Notes: generated from the sequence alone by a model not told the origin. A stretch of DNA of 64,000 nt from Terrabacter sp. Ter38 (GCF_024519435.1 NZ_JALJRZ010000001.1:744001-808000), one strand, 5' to 3'; counted from the stretch's first letter, positions 39,607 through 48,275 are shown. Translations and numbers: made by a program.

Positions 39607-40947
39607 ATGCAGGCCATCCGCGACGCCATCCTCTCCGGCGACCGCACCCAGGAGACCTACGCGAACATCGAGATCCCCGCCACGTACCGCGGGGCGACCG
39701 TCCACAAGGACGAGGTCGGCATGTTCGAGGGACTCGCCACGCGCGACAAGGACCCGCGCAAGTCGCTGCACATCGACGAGGTACCCGTGCCGGAGCTCGC
39801 ACCGGGCGAGGCGCTCGTCGCCGTCATGGCCAGCGCGATCAACTACAACACGGTGTGGACCTCGATCTTCGAGCCGGTCTCGACCTTCGGCTTCCTCGAG
39901 CGCTACGGCCGCATGTCGGAGTTCTCCAAGCGCCACGACCTGCCGTACCACGTCGTCGGATCGGACCTCGCCGGCGTCATCCTGCGCACCGGCCCCGGCG
40001 TCACGAAGTGGAAGCCGGGCACCGAGGTCGTCGCCCACTGCCTCTCGGTCGAGCTCGAGGACGCCGAGGGCCACGACGACACGATGCTCGACCCGCAGCA
40101 GCGCATCTGGGGCTTCGAGACGAACTTCGGCGGACTCGCCGAGCTCGCGATCGTCAAGGCCAACCAGCTGATGCCCAAGCCCGGCCACCTGACGTGGGAG
40201 GAGGCCGCCTCCCCCGGGCTCGTCAACAGCACCGCCTACCGCCAGCTCATCTCCAAGAACGGTGCCGCCATGAAGCTCGGCGACCGGGTGCTCATCTGGG
40301 GCGCGTCCGGCGGCCTCGGCTCCTACGCCACGCAGATGGCCCTTGCCGGCGGCGCGACCCCGATCTGCGTGGTCTCCTCGCCCGAGAAGGCCGAGATCTG
40401 CCGAGCCATGGGCGCCGAGCTCATCATCGACCGCAACGCCGAGGACTACCGCTTCTGGAACGACGAGGGCACCGAGCAGAACCCGCGCGAGTGGCAGCGG
40501 CTCGGCAAGAAGATCCGTGAGCTGACCGGCGGCTACGACGTCGACATCGTCTTCGAGCACCCGGGCCGGGAGACCTTCGGCGCGAGCGTCTACGTGGCGC
40601 GCAAGGGCGGCACCATCGTCACCTGCGCCTCGACGTCGGGCTACATGCACGAGTACGACAACCGGTACCTCTGGATGAACCTCAAGCGCATCGTCAGCTC
40701 GCACTTCGCCAACTACCGCGAGGCGTGGGAGGCCAACGAGCTCGTCAACCGCGGGCTCATCCACCCGACCCTGAGCAAGACCTACACGCTCGACGAGGTG
40801 GGCCAGGCGGCGCTCGACGTCCACCGCAACGCCCACCAGGGCAAGGTCGGCGTGCTGACGCTCTCCCCCGAGCCGGGCCTCGGGGTCACCGACCCGGAGA
40901 AGCGCGCAGGCTTCGAGTCGGCGATCAACCGCTTCGCCGACCAGTAG
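39607..40947 (+). CDS. ccr: Crotonyl-CoA carboxylase/reductase
   Basis: 446-aa medium-chain dehydrogenase/reductase that uses NADPH and CO2 to turn crotonyl-CoA into (2S)-ethylmalonyl-CoA. The CO2-pocket residues known from the Kitasatospora enzyme are present at matching places: N81 in NYNTVW, F170-E171 in WGFETNFGG and a His at 366 in SSHFAN. The Rossmann segment is WGASGGLGSYATQ. The ATG has TAAGGA upstream. Dedicated enzyme of the ethylmalonyl-CoA pathway, or a supplier of ethylmalonyl-CoA for polyketides; the presence of ecm, mce and thiolase favours the former. Confidence 0.96.
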   Translation: MQAIRDAILSGDRTQETYANIEIPATYRGATVHKDEVGMFEGLATRDKDPRKSLHIDEVPVPELAPGEALVAVMASAINYNTVWTSIFEPVSTFGFLERYGRMSEFSKRHDLPYHVVGSDLAGVILRTGPGVTKWKPGTEVVAHCLSVELEDAEGHDDTMLDPQQRIWGFETNFGGLAELAIVKANQLMPKPGHLTWEEAASPGLVNSTAYRQLISKNGAAMKLGDRVLIWGASGGLGSYATQMALAGGATPICVVSSPEKAEICRAMGAELIIDRNAEDYRFWNDEGTEQNPREWQRLGKKIRELTGGYDVDIVFEHPGRETFGASVYVARKGGTIVTCASTSGYMHEYDNRYLWMNLKRIVSSHFANYREAWEANELVNRGLIHPTLSKTYTLDEVGQAALDVHRNAHQGKVGVLTLSPEPGLGVTDPEKRAGFESAINRFADQ

Positions 40948-40964
40948 CCGTCCTGCGGCACGCC

Positions 40965-40999
40965 CGAGGGCCGGCCCCATGGTGGCAGGGCCGCCCTCG
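40965..40999. terminator. Bidirectional terminator hairpin
   Basis: CGAGGGCCGGCCC pairs with GGGCCGCCCTCG (one-base bulge) around a 10-base loop, between convergent ccr and the SRPBCC gene. Confidence 0.65.
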
Positions 41000-41008
41000 T
41001 CGGTGGCG

Positions 41009-41440
41009 TCAGCGGGACTCGAGCACCCGGGTCAGCTGTTCCTCGGTGTCGTTCGCGAGCTTCTCGAAGACGAGCTTCATGGCGGGCGCGGCGAGGTTGG
41101 CGAGTCCGTGCATGTCGAGGTCGGCCTGATAGGTGATCTCGCTGCCCTCACCCGAGGGCAGGACGGTGATCGTGTCGGTCGACGTCGCGCTGTCGTTGCG
41201 CCCGACGAGGACGATCCGCGTGTCGGTGAGCTCGGTCAGCTCGTAGTCGAGCTCGGTGGTCACGCCGGCGATCTTCGAGACGTTGTGCCACCGTGCGCCG
41301 ACCGCGACCGGGCCGTCGCCGAGCCGCGTGCACGACTCGGTGCCGGGATCCCACTCCTCGGCGTTCGCGAAGTCCTTGAGGTAGTCGACGACGACGGCGG
41401 GCGCGGGATGGACGGTGAAGCTGCGGGTCACGCTGGGCAC
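41009..41440 (-). CDS. SRPBCC-family (START-like) protein
   Basis: 143-aa helix-grip protein. The pattern SVTRSFTVHPAPAVVVDYLKDFANAEEWDPG is the usual first strand and helix of polyketide-cyclase-like SRPBCC proteins, and the C-terminal helix LAAPAMKLVFEKLANDTEEQL closes the cavity. Such proteins bind hydrophobic ligands; the ligand is unknown. GTG 41440 is chosen because GAGGAG lies seven bases upstream and the N-terminus then matches the fold. Single gene, divergent from the AI-2E-type permease. Confidence 0.8.
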   Translation of the reverse strand: MPSVTRSFTVHPAPAVVVDYLKDFANAEEWDPGTESCTRLGDGPVAVGARWHNVSKIAGVTTELDYELTELTDTRIVLVGRNDSATSTDTITVLPSGEGSEITYQADLDMHGLANLAAPAMKLVFEKLANDTEEQLTRVLESR

Positions 41441-41615
41441 GGGTGCTCCTCGAGCTGGTCGGGTGGGTGAGCCACCCGCCGCGGCGGGGGGCCGTCGTGT
41501 TCTCCTGCACCTGTCCCGTGCCCGTATGCCGTCCCGCGCGGGCCGCGGGCGCGCACCGCGACGTGGCCCGGGCTGACACGCCACGGGCAACCGTCGCCCC
41601 GGCGCGTGCCTGACG

Positions 41616-41621
41616 TAGGCT
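41616..41621 (+). promoter_or_regulatory. -10 box of a leaderless promoter, AI-2E-type permease
   Basis: TAGGCT, seven bases, then GTG 41629. Confidence 0.6.
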
Positions 41622-41628
41622 CGCGGAC

Positions 41629-43020
41629 GTGAGCATCTGGGGACGCTGGACGCGGTACCGACGCGCCCAGCGCGCCCGGATGGACGAGTTCCGGGCCCGC
41701 GACCTGGGCTTCGACGAACGCGCGTCGCGGGCCGCGTACGGCGAGCCCCCGCCGTCGCCCGACGGGCCGCCCGACCTCCTCACGACCACGCTCCCGCTCG
41801 GGGTCGGGGAGTCGGACACGACCGAGCCCGCCGGCGCTCCGCCGCCCGGTGCCCGGCCCGACGCCTCCGGCCCCACCGCCGGGTCCCACGCCGCGAGCGC
41901 TGCCGACCCGGCCCTCTCGGGGACGGGCAGCGGCAAGCGGAGCAAGGGCGGCCGGCGCGACTTCGGTCAGAGCGGCACGCCGTTCAACCGCCAGTCGCCC
42001 TTCTACATCGGCTTCGTCGGTGCCGTCGGCGTGCTCACGGCGTATGCCGTCGTGCAGGCCGTCGGCCGTCTCGGCACGGTCATCACGCTGCTCGTCATCT
42101 CCTTCTTCCTCACGCTCTCGCTCGACCCGCTCGTCGAGGCGCTGGCCCGCCGCAGGCTGCGCCGGGGCTGGGCCGTCACCCTCGTCTTCCTCGGCGTGCT
42201 CGCCGTCTTCGCGCTCGTAGCCTGGGTCGTCATCCCCCCGGTGGCCGACCAGGGCAGCGAGCTCGCCACGAACGCCCCCCGGCTCTTCGACAACCTCCTG
42301 GCGAACCCGTGGGTGCAGGACGTCGACCACCGATACCAGCTCGTCCAGCGCATCCAGGAGGAGGTCAACAAGCGCGTCGCCGACGGCAACCTGTGGGCGG
42401 GCGTCTTCGGCGGCGTCCTCGACGCCGGCAAGGTCATCGCGACCGGCGTCTTCAGCGTGTTGACCGTCCTCGTCCTCACCCTCTACTTCCTCGCCTCCCT
42501 CCCGGCGGTCAAGCAAGGGGCCTACGCCCTCGTCCCCGCCAGCCGGCGCCCGCGCACCGTCTCGCTCGCCGAGGAGGTGATGCGCCGGGTCGGGTCGTAT
42601 GCCATCGGCCAAGTCGCCGTCGCCGCGATCAACGCGTTCTTCGCCTGGATCATGATGAGCCTCATCGGGCTCCAGTTCGCCGCCGTGCTGGCGGTGCTCG
42701 TCGGCTTCCTCGGGCTCATCCCGATGATCGGCGCGACGCTCGGGGCGACCGTCGTCGCCATCGTCGCCTTCTTCGACGAGCCCAAGAAGGCGCTCATCGT
42801 CATCATCTACTTCATCGTCTACCAGCAGATCGAGAACTACGCCGTCATGCCGCGCATCATGCAGCGCACCGTGGCGGTCCCCGGCGCCGTGACGGTCGTC
42901 GCCGCGCTCGCCGGTGGAGCGCTGCTCGGCATCCTCGGCGCGCTGCTCGCGATCCCGTTCGCCGCCGGAGCGCTGCTGCTCTACGAGGAGGTGCTCGTCC
43001 CCCGCCAGCGCCGGCACTAG
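41629..43020 (+). CDS. AI-2E family transporter (UPF0118)
   Basis: 463-aa membrane protein. About 125 hydrophilic residues (basic start, then Pro/Ala/Gly-rich) precede the conserved core: paired helices (YIGFVGAVGVLTAYAVVQAV, TVITLLVISFFLTLSLDPLVEAL), the third helix with AWVVIPPV, a soluble segment, and the C-terminal cluster containing the family-typical GLIPMIGATLGA and YQQIENYAVMPRIM. Exporters of this family have been linked to AI-2 or Na+/Li+; the substrate here is not known. GTG start by the TAGGCT box. Its stop shares CTAG with that of the convergent dehydrogenase. Confidence 0.9.
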   Translation: MSIWGRWTRYRRAQRARMDEFRARDLGFDERASRAAYGEPPPSPDGPPDLLTTTLPLGVGESDTTEPAGAPPPGARPDASGPTAGSHAASAADPALSGTGSGKRSKGGRRDFGQSGTPFNRQSPFYIGFVGAVGVLTAYAVVQAVGRLGTVITLLVISFFLTLSLDPLVEALARRRLRRGWAVTLVFLGVLAVFALVAWVVIPPVADQGSELATNAPRLFDNLLANPWVQDVDHRYQLVQRIQEEVNKRVADGNLWAGVFGGVLDAGKVIATGVFSVLTVLVLTLYFLASLPAVKQGAYALVPASRRPRTVSLAEEVMRRVGSYAIGQVAVAAINAFFAWIMMSLIGLQFAAVLAVLVGFLGLIPMIGATLGATVVAIVAFFDEPKKALIVIIYFIVYQQIENYAVMPRIMQRTVAVPGAVTVVAALAGGALLGILGALLAIPFAAGALLLYEEVLVPRQRRH

Positions 43021-43958
43021 CCGTGGTCCCTCCCCGAGGGCGTATGCCGTGTGGCGGGACCCGACGAGACCCTCCCTGCGCGGCCGGTGTCCTGCCGCTC
43101 CAGCGCCGTCACGACGGCCGCCATGTCGAGCGCCCCCAGGCCGGCGGCCTCGGTCTCGCGGAACAGCTCACGGGTCGCCTCGAGCACCGGGCTGTGCACC
43201 CCGGCCGCCCGGGCCGCGTCGGCGATGAGCCTGGTGTTGGTGTGGACGTCGCGCACCGCCGCCTGGGCCTCGAAGTCACGGGCCACGAGCTTGGCGAGCT
43301 TGACGGCGGACACCGCGCTGGCCATCGGACCGGAGTCGAGGGCACGCCGGAAGACCTCGAGGTCGAGGTCGAGACGGTCGGCGAGGTGGAAGGCCTCCGC
43401 GAGCCCGGCGACCATCGTGCAGAGGTAGAGGTTGACGGCGAGCTTGGTGCCCGTCCCCGCGGGTACGTCGCCGCACCGGACGACCTCGCGGCACATCGCA
43501 CCGAGCAGCGGCTCCACCCGGGCGACGACGTCCGGTCGGCCGCCGACGAGGGCCACGAGCTCCGCCCGCTCGGCCGGGATGCGCGACCCGGAGACGGGCG
43601 CCTCGACGTAGTCGCCGTCGACCGCCTCGACGTCCCGCCCGAGCGCGGCCGAGAAACCGGGAGAGGTCGTGCCGAGGTGCACGAGCGCGCGCCCCGACAC
43701 CATGCGGACGAACGCCTCGCTCCCCCGCTGCAGCACCTCGTCGACCGCTGCCTCGTGGGCGAGCATGAGCAGGACCACGTCACTCGCCTCGAAGACCGCA
43801 GACGGTGTGGGACGCACCACGGCGCCGAGGCTCGCCAGGTCAGCCGCGGCTCGGGGTGACCGGTTCCACACGGTGAGAGGAAGACCCGCGCGCCGGAGGT
43901 TGGCGGCCATTGGTCGTCCCATGATGCCGAGACCGATGAACCCGACCCGTGTCTCCAT
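43017..43958 (-). CDS. Beta-hydroxyacid dehydrogenase (3-hydroxyisobutyrate dehydrogenase/GLYR family)
   Basis: 313-aa NAD(P)-dependent oxidoreductase. Rossmann motif GFIGLGIMGRPMAANL at residues 6-21, substrate-binding EAPVSGSR equivalent (YVEAPVSGSRI) and the catalytic Lys in GTGTKLAVNLYL are in place. GGAGG precedes ATG 43958. It is divergent from a TetR gene across two operators, so it is probably the repressed target. The last residues are encoded by a 22-bp sequence that recurs at 47536-47557. Substrate unknown; glyoxylate, hydroxyisobutyrate or tartronate semialdehyde are possible. Confidence 0.87.
   Translation of the reverse strand: METRVGFIGLGIMGRPMAANLRRAGLPLTVWNRSPRAAADLASLGAVVRPTPSAVFEASDVVLLMLAHEAAVDEVLQRGSEAFVRMVSGRALVHLGTTSPGFSAALGRDVEAVDGDYVEAPVSGSRIPAERAELVALVGGRPDVVARVEPLLGAMCREVVRCGDVPAGTGTKLAVNLYLCTMVAGLAEAFHLADRLDLDLEVFRRALDSGPMASAVSAVKLAKLVARDFEAQAAVRDVHTNTRLIADAARAAGVHSPVLEATRELFRETEAAGLGALDMAAVVTALERQDTGRAGRVSSGPATRHTPSGRDHG
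43034..43055. repeat. 22-bp exact repeat, copy 1
   Basis: Identical to 47536-47557 and centred on CGTATGCCGTGTG. This copy lies in the 3' end of the dehydrogenase gene. Confidence 0.9.
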
Positions 43959-43983
43959 GGCAACCTCCGAGCGCTCTCATCTT

Positions 43984-44001
43984 CTATGACATTCGTCATA
44001 G
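43984..44001. promoter_or_regulatory. Probable TetR operator 1
   Basis: CTATGAC-ATTC-GTCATAG, 7-bp arms. It overlaps a candidate -10 (TACTAT on the minus strand) of the dehydrogenase gene. Confidence 0.7.
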
Positions 44002-44012
44002 TAGCGCTTTGG

Positions 44013-44030
44013 TCATGACAGATGTCATAG
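44013..44030. promoter_or_regulatory. Probable TetR operator 2
   Basis: ATGAC-AGAT-GTCAT core with the same flanking AG as operator 1; the shared core is ATGAC-N4-GTCAT. It ends 31 bases before the TetR start. Confidence 0.7.
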
Positions 44031-44061
44031 TCGAGACCCACGCCATCGCAGGAGAGGTGTC

Positions 44062-44640
44062 ATGTCAGCCAGCACGCACGGACCCCGCGAGCGCATCGTC
44101 TACGAGGCCGCCCAGCACCTGCGACGCACCGGAGTCGCCGGCACGGGGCTGCGGGAGGTCGTGGTGGCGGCGGGTGCACCGCGGGGCTCCCTCCAGCACT
44201 ACTTCCCTGGCGGCAAGGACCAGATCGTCGGCGAGGCGCTCGAGTGGTCCGGCGCCTGGGCCGCCGCCCGGGTGCAGGAGCACGTCGCGCGGATGCGTCG
44301 GCCGACGCCCGGGCACCTCTTCACGGCGATCGTCGACGACTGGGCCGCCGACCTCGCGTCCCGTGACTTCGAACGAGGCTGCCCGGTCGCCGCCGCGGTC
44401 GTCGACTGTGCGGACGCGAACGACGCCGTCCGACAGGCGGCGAACTTGGCCCTGCAGACGTGGCAGCGCCCGATCACCGAGGCCCTCGTCGCGATGGGCC
44501 GTGGCCCGCGACGGGCCCAGGTCCTCTCGACCCTCATGCTGTGTGCCCTCGAGGGAGCCGTCGTGCTGGCCAGGGCCCAGCGCGACACCGCTCCCCTGCG
44601 CCTCGTGGCCCGCGAGCTCGCCCCCGTCCTCGACGCGTGA
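44062..44640 (+). CDS. TetR/AcrR-family regulator (LmrA/YxaF-like)
   Basis: 192-aa repressor. The N-terminal helix-turn-helix spans about residues 10-55 (RERIVYEAAQHL, GLREVVVAAGAPRGSLQHYF). The ligand domain contains RGCPVAAAVVD, a signature of the LmrA/YxaF branch of TetR. An AGGAGAGG ribosome site precedes ATG 44062. Two near-identical palindromes lie between it and the divergent dehydrogenase gene, implying autoregulation and control of that gene. Its ligand may be the dehydrogenase substrate or product. Confidence 0.92.
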   Translation: MSASTHGPRERIVYEAAQHLRRTGVAGTGLREVVVAAGAPRGSLQHYFPGGKDQIVGEALEWSGAWAAARVQEHVARMRRPTPGHLFTAIVDDWAADLASRDFERGCPVAAAVVDCADANDAVRQAANLALQTWQRPITEALVAMGRGPRRAQVLSTLMLCALEGAVVLARAQRDTAPLRLVARELAPVLDA

Positions 44641-44646
44641 CGCAGG

Positions 44647-44955
44647 TCAGCGGTAGGAGTTGCCGCTCGGACGCGCGTCGCGCTTCTGCCAGCAGCCGGT
44701 GTGCCAGTGCCGCCGGTCCCCCAGCCCGCCCACGCCCTCGGCCGGCCACACGACGACGTGTGGGAGGCCCGGGGGAATGTCCTGCTGGCAGCCCGGACAC
44801 AGGTAGTCACGGGTGGCGGACGCGCCGCTCACCGAGCGCACGGTCCAGCGCGTGCCGGCATACGACTCCTCACGGGTCGAGCCGCCCTGGATCCGCGTCA
44901 CGTCGAGCGGCACGTGCTCGCGCGCGTGCTTGCTGGGACGTCGACGCGAGGGCAT
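44647..44955 (-). CDS. Small zinc-ribbon-like protein
   Basis: 102-aa basic protein, often annotated only as ATP/GTP-binding in actinobacteria. The N-terminal 20 residues are Arg/Lys-rich. A metal-site-like arrangement is seen near the C-terminus: YLCPGCQQDI, then HVVVW and HWHTGCW (two Cys, then His/Cys ligands). No nucleotide-binding motif is visible. ATG 44955 is supported by TACGCT six bases upstream. It lies 16 bases downstream of the HBD gene but probably has its own transcript. Role unknown; nucleic-acid binding is plausible. Confidence 0.72.
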   Translation of the reverse strand: MPSRRRPSKHAREHVPLDVTRIQGGSTREESYAGTRWTVRSVSGASATRDYLCPGCQQDIPPGLPHVVVWPAEGVGGLGDRRHWHTGCWQKRDARPSGNSYR

Positions 44956-44961
44956 GGCTCC

Positions 44962-44967
44962 AGCGTA
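44962..44967 (-). promoter_or_regulatory. -10 box of a leaderless promoter
   Basis: TACGCT on the minus strand, six bases before ATG 44955; it lies just beyond the HBD stop. Confidence 0.55.
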
Positions 44968-44971
44968 GGTG

Positions 44972-46750
44972 TCAGGCGTAGGTGCGGAAGCCACGTCCCG
45001 TCTTGCGGCCGAGGTAGCCGGCCGTGACGAGGTGCTCGAGCAGCGGCGCCGGCGCGTAGCCGCGCTCACGGAACTCGAGGTAGAGCTCGCGCTCGATCGC
45101 GAGGGACACGTCGAGGCCGACGACGTCGAGCAGCTCGAACGGGCCCATCGGCAGCCCACAGCCGGTCTTCATGGCCGTGTCGATGTCGTCGGCCGTCGAG
45201 TAGTTGGCCTCGAGCATCTTCACGGCGTCGTTGAGGTAGGGGAAGAGCAGGGCGTTGACGATGAAGCCCGCGCGGTCGCCGCACGTCACGGCGTGCTTGC
45301 CGACCGTCGCGCAGAGGGCCTGCACGGTGGCGATGACGTCGTCGGCGGTCGAGACCGTGTGCACGACCTCGACGAGCCTCATGACCTGGGCCGGGTTGAA
45401 GAAGTGCATGCCGATGACGTCCTGGGGACGCTTCGTGGCGGCCGCGCACTCGACGACGGGCAGGGAGCTCGTCGTCGTCGCGAGGATGGCGCCCGGGCGA
45501 CAGATCTCGTCGAGGTTCTCGAAGAGCGCGCGCTTGACGGTGAGGTCCTCGACGACGGCCTCGACGACGAGGTCGACCTGCGCGAGGTCCTCGAGGCGGG
45601 TCGTGCCGCGCACGTGGGCGAGCGCCGCCTCGCGGTCCTCCTCGGTGGCCTTGCCGCGCTGGACGGCCTTCTCGAGGCTCGTGGCGAGCGCGGCCCGGAC
45701 CGCCTCCACCTTGGCGTCGCTGCGGGCCACGAACGTCACGTCGAGGCCGGCCTTGGCGAAGACCTCGACCATCCCCGTGGCCATCGTGCCGGAGCCCACG
45801 ACGCCGACCGTCCGGACCGGGCGGGTGCCGGCCGTCGAGTCACCAGCGGCAGCCGGCGTCAGCGCGTCGTCGACGACCGCCGAGCTGCCCGGTGCGGCAT
45901 ACGTGTAGAAACCGCGGCCGCTCTTGCGACCCTTGAGCCCTGCGCTGACCATCTGCTTGATGATCGGGCTCGGCGCGTGCAGGCGGTCACGGCCCTGCTT
46001 GTACATGGTGTCGAGGATCTCGTAGGCGGTGTCGAGGCCGATGAGGTCCATGAGGGCGAGTGGCCCCATGGGGTAGCCGCAGCCGAGCTTCATCGCGGCG
46101 TCGATGTCCTCGCGGGTGGCGTACTTGCTCTCGTACATCGCGACGGCGTGGTTGAGGTAGCCGAAGAGCAGCGCGTTGGCGATGAAGCCGGCCTTGTCTC
46201 CGACGATGACCGGCTTCTTGCCGAGCCGCTCGGCGAGCGCCTTGACGTCCTCGAAGGTCTCGTCGCTCGTGATGACGGTCTTGATGACCTCGACGAACTG
46301 GAGCACGGGGGCCGGGTTGAAGAAGTGCATGCCGACGACGCGCTTGGGGTTGATCGTCGCGACGGCGATCTCGGTGACGGGCAGCGAGCTCGTGTTCGTC
46401 GCGAGGATCGCGTCGTCGGCGACGATCGCGTCGAGCTTGGCGAAGATGTCCTTCTTGAGGTGGAGGTGCTCGGGCACCGCCTCGACGACGAGCTGGCACT
46501 CCTTGAGGTCGGCCATGTCGCTCGTGAAGCCGACCCGGGCGTGCAGCGCGGCCTGGTCCTCGGCAGCGAGCTTGCCGCGCGACACGGCCCGGTCGGTCGA
46601 GTGCTGCAGGACGCCCTTGCCCTTCTCGACCGCCTCGTCGGTGACCTCCACCGCGACGACGTCGATGCCGTTGCGTGCGAAGACCTCGACGATGCCGGCA
46701 CCCATGGTGCCGAGTCCGATGACGCCAACCTTGGTGAACTCACGAGCCAT
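44972..46750 (-). CDS. Tandem-duplicated 3-hydroxybutyryl-CoA dehydrogenase
   Basis: 592-aa protein made of two complete HBD units: residues about 8-290 and 316-592. Each has a Rossmann loop (GLGTMGAG; GSGTMATG), the VVEAV segment with catalytic Glu (VPEHL; VVEDL), the catalytic His block GMHFFNPA and the C-terminal GCGxPMGP and GLKGRKSGRGFYTY-like end. The usual enzyme is about 285 aa. No hydratase domain is present. ATG 46750 follows GAGACT by seven bases, a weak leaderless pattern. It converts acetoacetyl-CoA and 3-hydroxybutyryl-CoA, between thiolase and crotonase. Confidence 0.94.
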   Translation of the reverse strand: MAREFTKVGVIGLGTMGAGIVEVFARNGIDVVAVEVTDEAVEKGKGVLQHSTDRAVSRGKLAAEDQAALHARVGFTSDMADLKECQLVVEAVPEHLHLKKDIFAKLDAIVADDAILATNTSSLPVTEIAVATINPKRVVGMHFFNPAPVLQFVEVIKTVITSDETFEDVKALAERLGKKPVIVGDKAGFIANALLFGYLNHAVAMYESKYATREDIDAAMKLGCGYPMGPLALMDLIGLDTAYEILDTMYKQGRDRLHAPSPIIKQMVSAGLKGRKSGRGFYTYAAPGSSAVVDDALTPAAAGDSTAGTRPVRTVGVVGSGTMATGMVEVFAKAGLDVTFVARSDAKVEAVRAALATSLEKAVQRGKATEEDREAALAHVRGTTRLEDLAQVDLVVEAVVEDLTVKRALFENLDEICRPGAILATTTSSLPVVECAAATKRPQDVIGMHFFNPAQVMRLVEVVHTVSTADDVIATVQALCATVGKHAVTCGDRAGFIVNALLFPYLNDAVKMLEANYSTADDIDTAMKTGCGLPMGPFELLDVVGLDVSLAIERELYLEFRERGYAPAPLLEHLVTAGYLGRKTGRGFRTYA

Positions 46751-46823
46751 GGGCGAAAGTCTCGCAGAGGGTGTGCGCCGCCCACACCCGCCCGGGGCGT
46801 GACGCTGCCCACGCACCCTCCTC

Positions 46824-46829
46824 TAGGGT
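46824..46829 (+). promoter_or_regulatory. -10 box of a leaderless promoter, nucS
   Basis: TAGGGT, six bases, then GTG 46836. Confidence 0.6.
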
Positions 46830-46835
46830 GGACCG

Positions 46836-47531
46836 GTGCGTCTCGTCATAGCCCGGTGCAGCGTCGACTACGACGGTCGCCTCACCGCCCACCTCCCGCT
46901 CGCGACCCGCCTGCTCGTCGTCAAGGCGGACGGCTCGGTGCTCGTCCACAGCGACGGCGGCTCGTACAAGCCGCTCAACTGGATGTCGCCGCCCTGCACG
47001 ATGGCCGAGGTGGAGCCCGAGGAGGTCCAGGCCGCCGAGGGGGTCGTCGCGGTGTGGCGGGTCCAGCACGCCAAGAGCGAGGACCGCCTCACCGTCCTGC
47101 TGCACGAGGTCCTCCACGACTCGGACCACGAGCTCGGCGTCGACCCGGGCCTCGTCAAGGACGGCGTCGAGGCGCACCTGCAGAAGCTGCTCGCCGAGCA
47201 CATCCACACCCTCGGCCACGGCTGGTCACTCGTGCGTCGCGAGTACATGACGGCCATCGGTCCGGTCGACATCCTCGCGAAGGACTCGGCGGGCACGAGC
47301 GTCGCCGTGGAGATCAAGCGCCGCGGCGAGATCGACGGCGTCGAGCAGCTGACCCGCTACCTCGAGCTGATGAACCGCGACCCGCACCTCGCACCTGTCA
47401 CCGGTGTCTTCGCCGCCCAGCAGATCAAGCCGCAGGCACGCACGCTCGCCGAGGACCGCGGCATCCGCTGCGTCGTGCTCGACTACGACGCCCTCAAGGG
47501 CATCGACGACGCGGAGTCCCGTCTCTTCTGA
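46836..47531 (+). CDS. nucS: Mismatch-specific endonuclease NucS (EndoMS)
   Basis: 231-aa nuclease of the non-canonical mismatch-repair system of actinobacteria and archaea, which lack MutS/MutL. The N-terminal DNA-binding domain begins [15 protein letters not shown] and contains [12 protein letters not shown]. The RecB-like nuclease site is GPVDILAKD (D145) with VEIKRRG (E159, K161), followed by QLTRYLE. Length is normal, although the usual C-terminal beta-clamp tail is not obvious. It is leaderless by TAGGGT. It sits beside an AlkD-like gene, convergent, making a small DNA-maintenance pair. Confidence 0.95.
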   Translation: MRLVIARCSVDYDGRLTAHLPLATRLLVVKADGSVLVHSDGGSYKPLNWMSPPCTMAEVEPEEVQAAEGVVAVWRVQHAKSEDRLTVLLHEVLHDSDHELGVDPGLVKDGVEAHLQKLLAEHIHTLGHGWSLVRREYMTAIGPVDILAKDSAGTSVAVEIKRRGEIDGVEQLTRYLELMNRDPHLAPVTGVFAAQQIKPQARTLAEDRGIRCVVLDYDALKGIDDAESRLF

Positions 47532-47535
47532 CCCA

Positions 47536-47557
47536 CCGAGGGCGTATGCCGTGTGGC
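47536..47557. repeat. 22-bp exact repeat, copy 2
   Basis: Identical to 43034-43055; here it lies four bases after the nucS stop, between convergent genes. Confidence 0.9.
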
Positions 47558-47585
47558 CGCCCCAGGCACACCGCGCGGCGGGTCG

Positions 47586-48275
47586 TCACACCCAGCGCGA
47601 CCGAAGGTCCGACGGCAGCTTCTCGACGGCGAGCCGGACGGCTGGACGCGGCATCCCCTCGACATGCTCCTCGAGGAAGGTCACCAGCCGGTCTCGGTCA
47701 CGCTCACCTGCATGCTTGGCGAAGATGCCGACGGGCTTGTGCACCAACGGATCCCGGTCGGTCGCGAGCTGGGCGGCGAGCTCCCAGCCGACCTCCACGT
47801 CGTCGGTGTCGAGGAAGCCGAGCGGCGCCGTCATGGCGGTGCGCCGACGCAGCGGCTCGGGCGAGAGCGCGAGGTCGCGCAGGATCTGCTTGTCACGACC
47901 GACGAGCCACTGGCCGATGACGCGCGGTGCAGCCCGGTCGACCATGTCCCACGTCGTGATCCGGTCGTGGTGACCGAGGTAGGTCCGGGCGAGGGTGCCG
48001 CGACCGTGACCGTCGATCCGTTTGCGCCGGGCCTTGAAGTCGAGGATGCAGAGGGCAGCGAGCCGAGGTTCGTAGGCCGGGTGGGCGAGCAGCCGCTGCA
48101 CCTCGCTGAGCGGTAGCGCCGTCTGTCGCTTGGCGACGGCGAAGACCGTGCCCATCCGCACGCCCAGGGCCTCCTCGTCGGGGGCGAGGCGCGTGCGCAC
48201 CGATGCGAGCGCCTCCGGCGAGCCCTCGGCCTCGAGCTCGGCGACCACGGCCGCGGCCGTCGCCACCGACGCCAT
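47586..48275 (-). CDS. AlkD-like DNA alkylation repair protein (HEAT-repeat glycosylase fold)
   Basis: 229-aa all-helical protein. Recognisable AlkD-family features are a repeat helix with LSEVQRLLAHPAYEPRLAAL, the conserved DFKARRK, and the WDMVDRAAPRVIGQWLVGRDK block, whose Trp and Asp match the position of the substrate-binding aromatic and acid of AlkD. A later helix carries WELAAQLATDRDPLVHKPVG. AlkD removes N3/N7-alkylated purines without base flipping; activity here is inferred. ATG 48275 overlaps the upstream stop by one base (TGATG). Confidence 0.86.
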   Translation of the reverse strand: MASVATAAAVVAELEAEGSPEALASVRTRLAPDEEALGVRMGTVFAVAKRQTALPLSEVQRLLAHPAYEPRLAALCILDFKARRKRIDGHGRGTLARTYLGHHDRITTWDMVDRAAPRVIGQWLVGRDKQILRDLALSPEPLRRRTAMTAPLGFLDTDDVEVGWELAAQLATDRDPLVHKPVGIFAKHAGERDRDRLVTFLEEHVEGMPRPAVRLAVEKLPSDLRSRWV

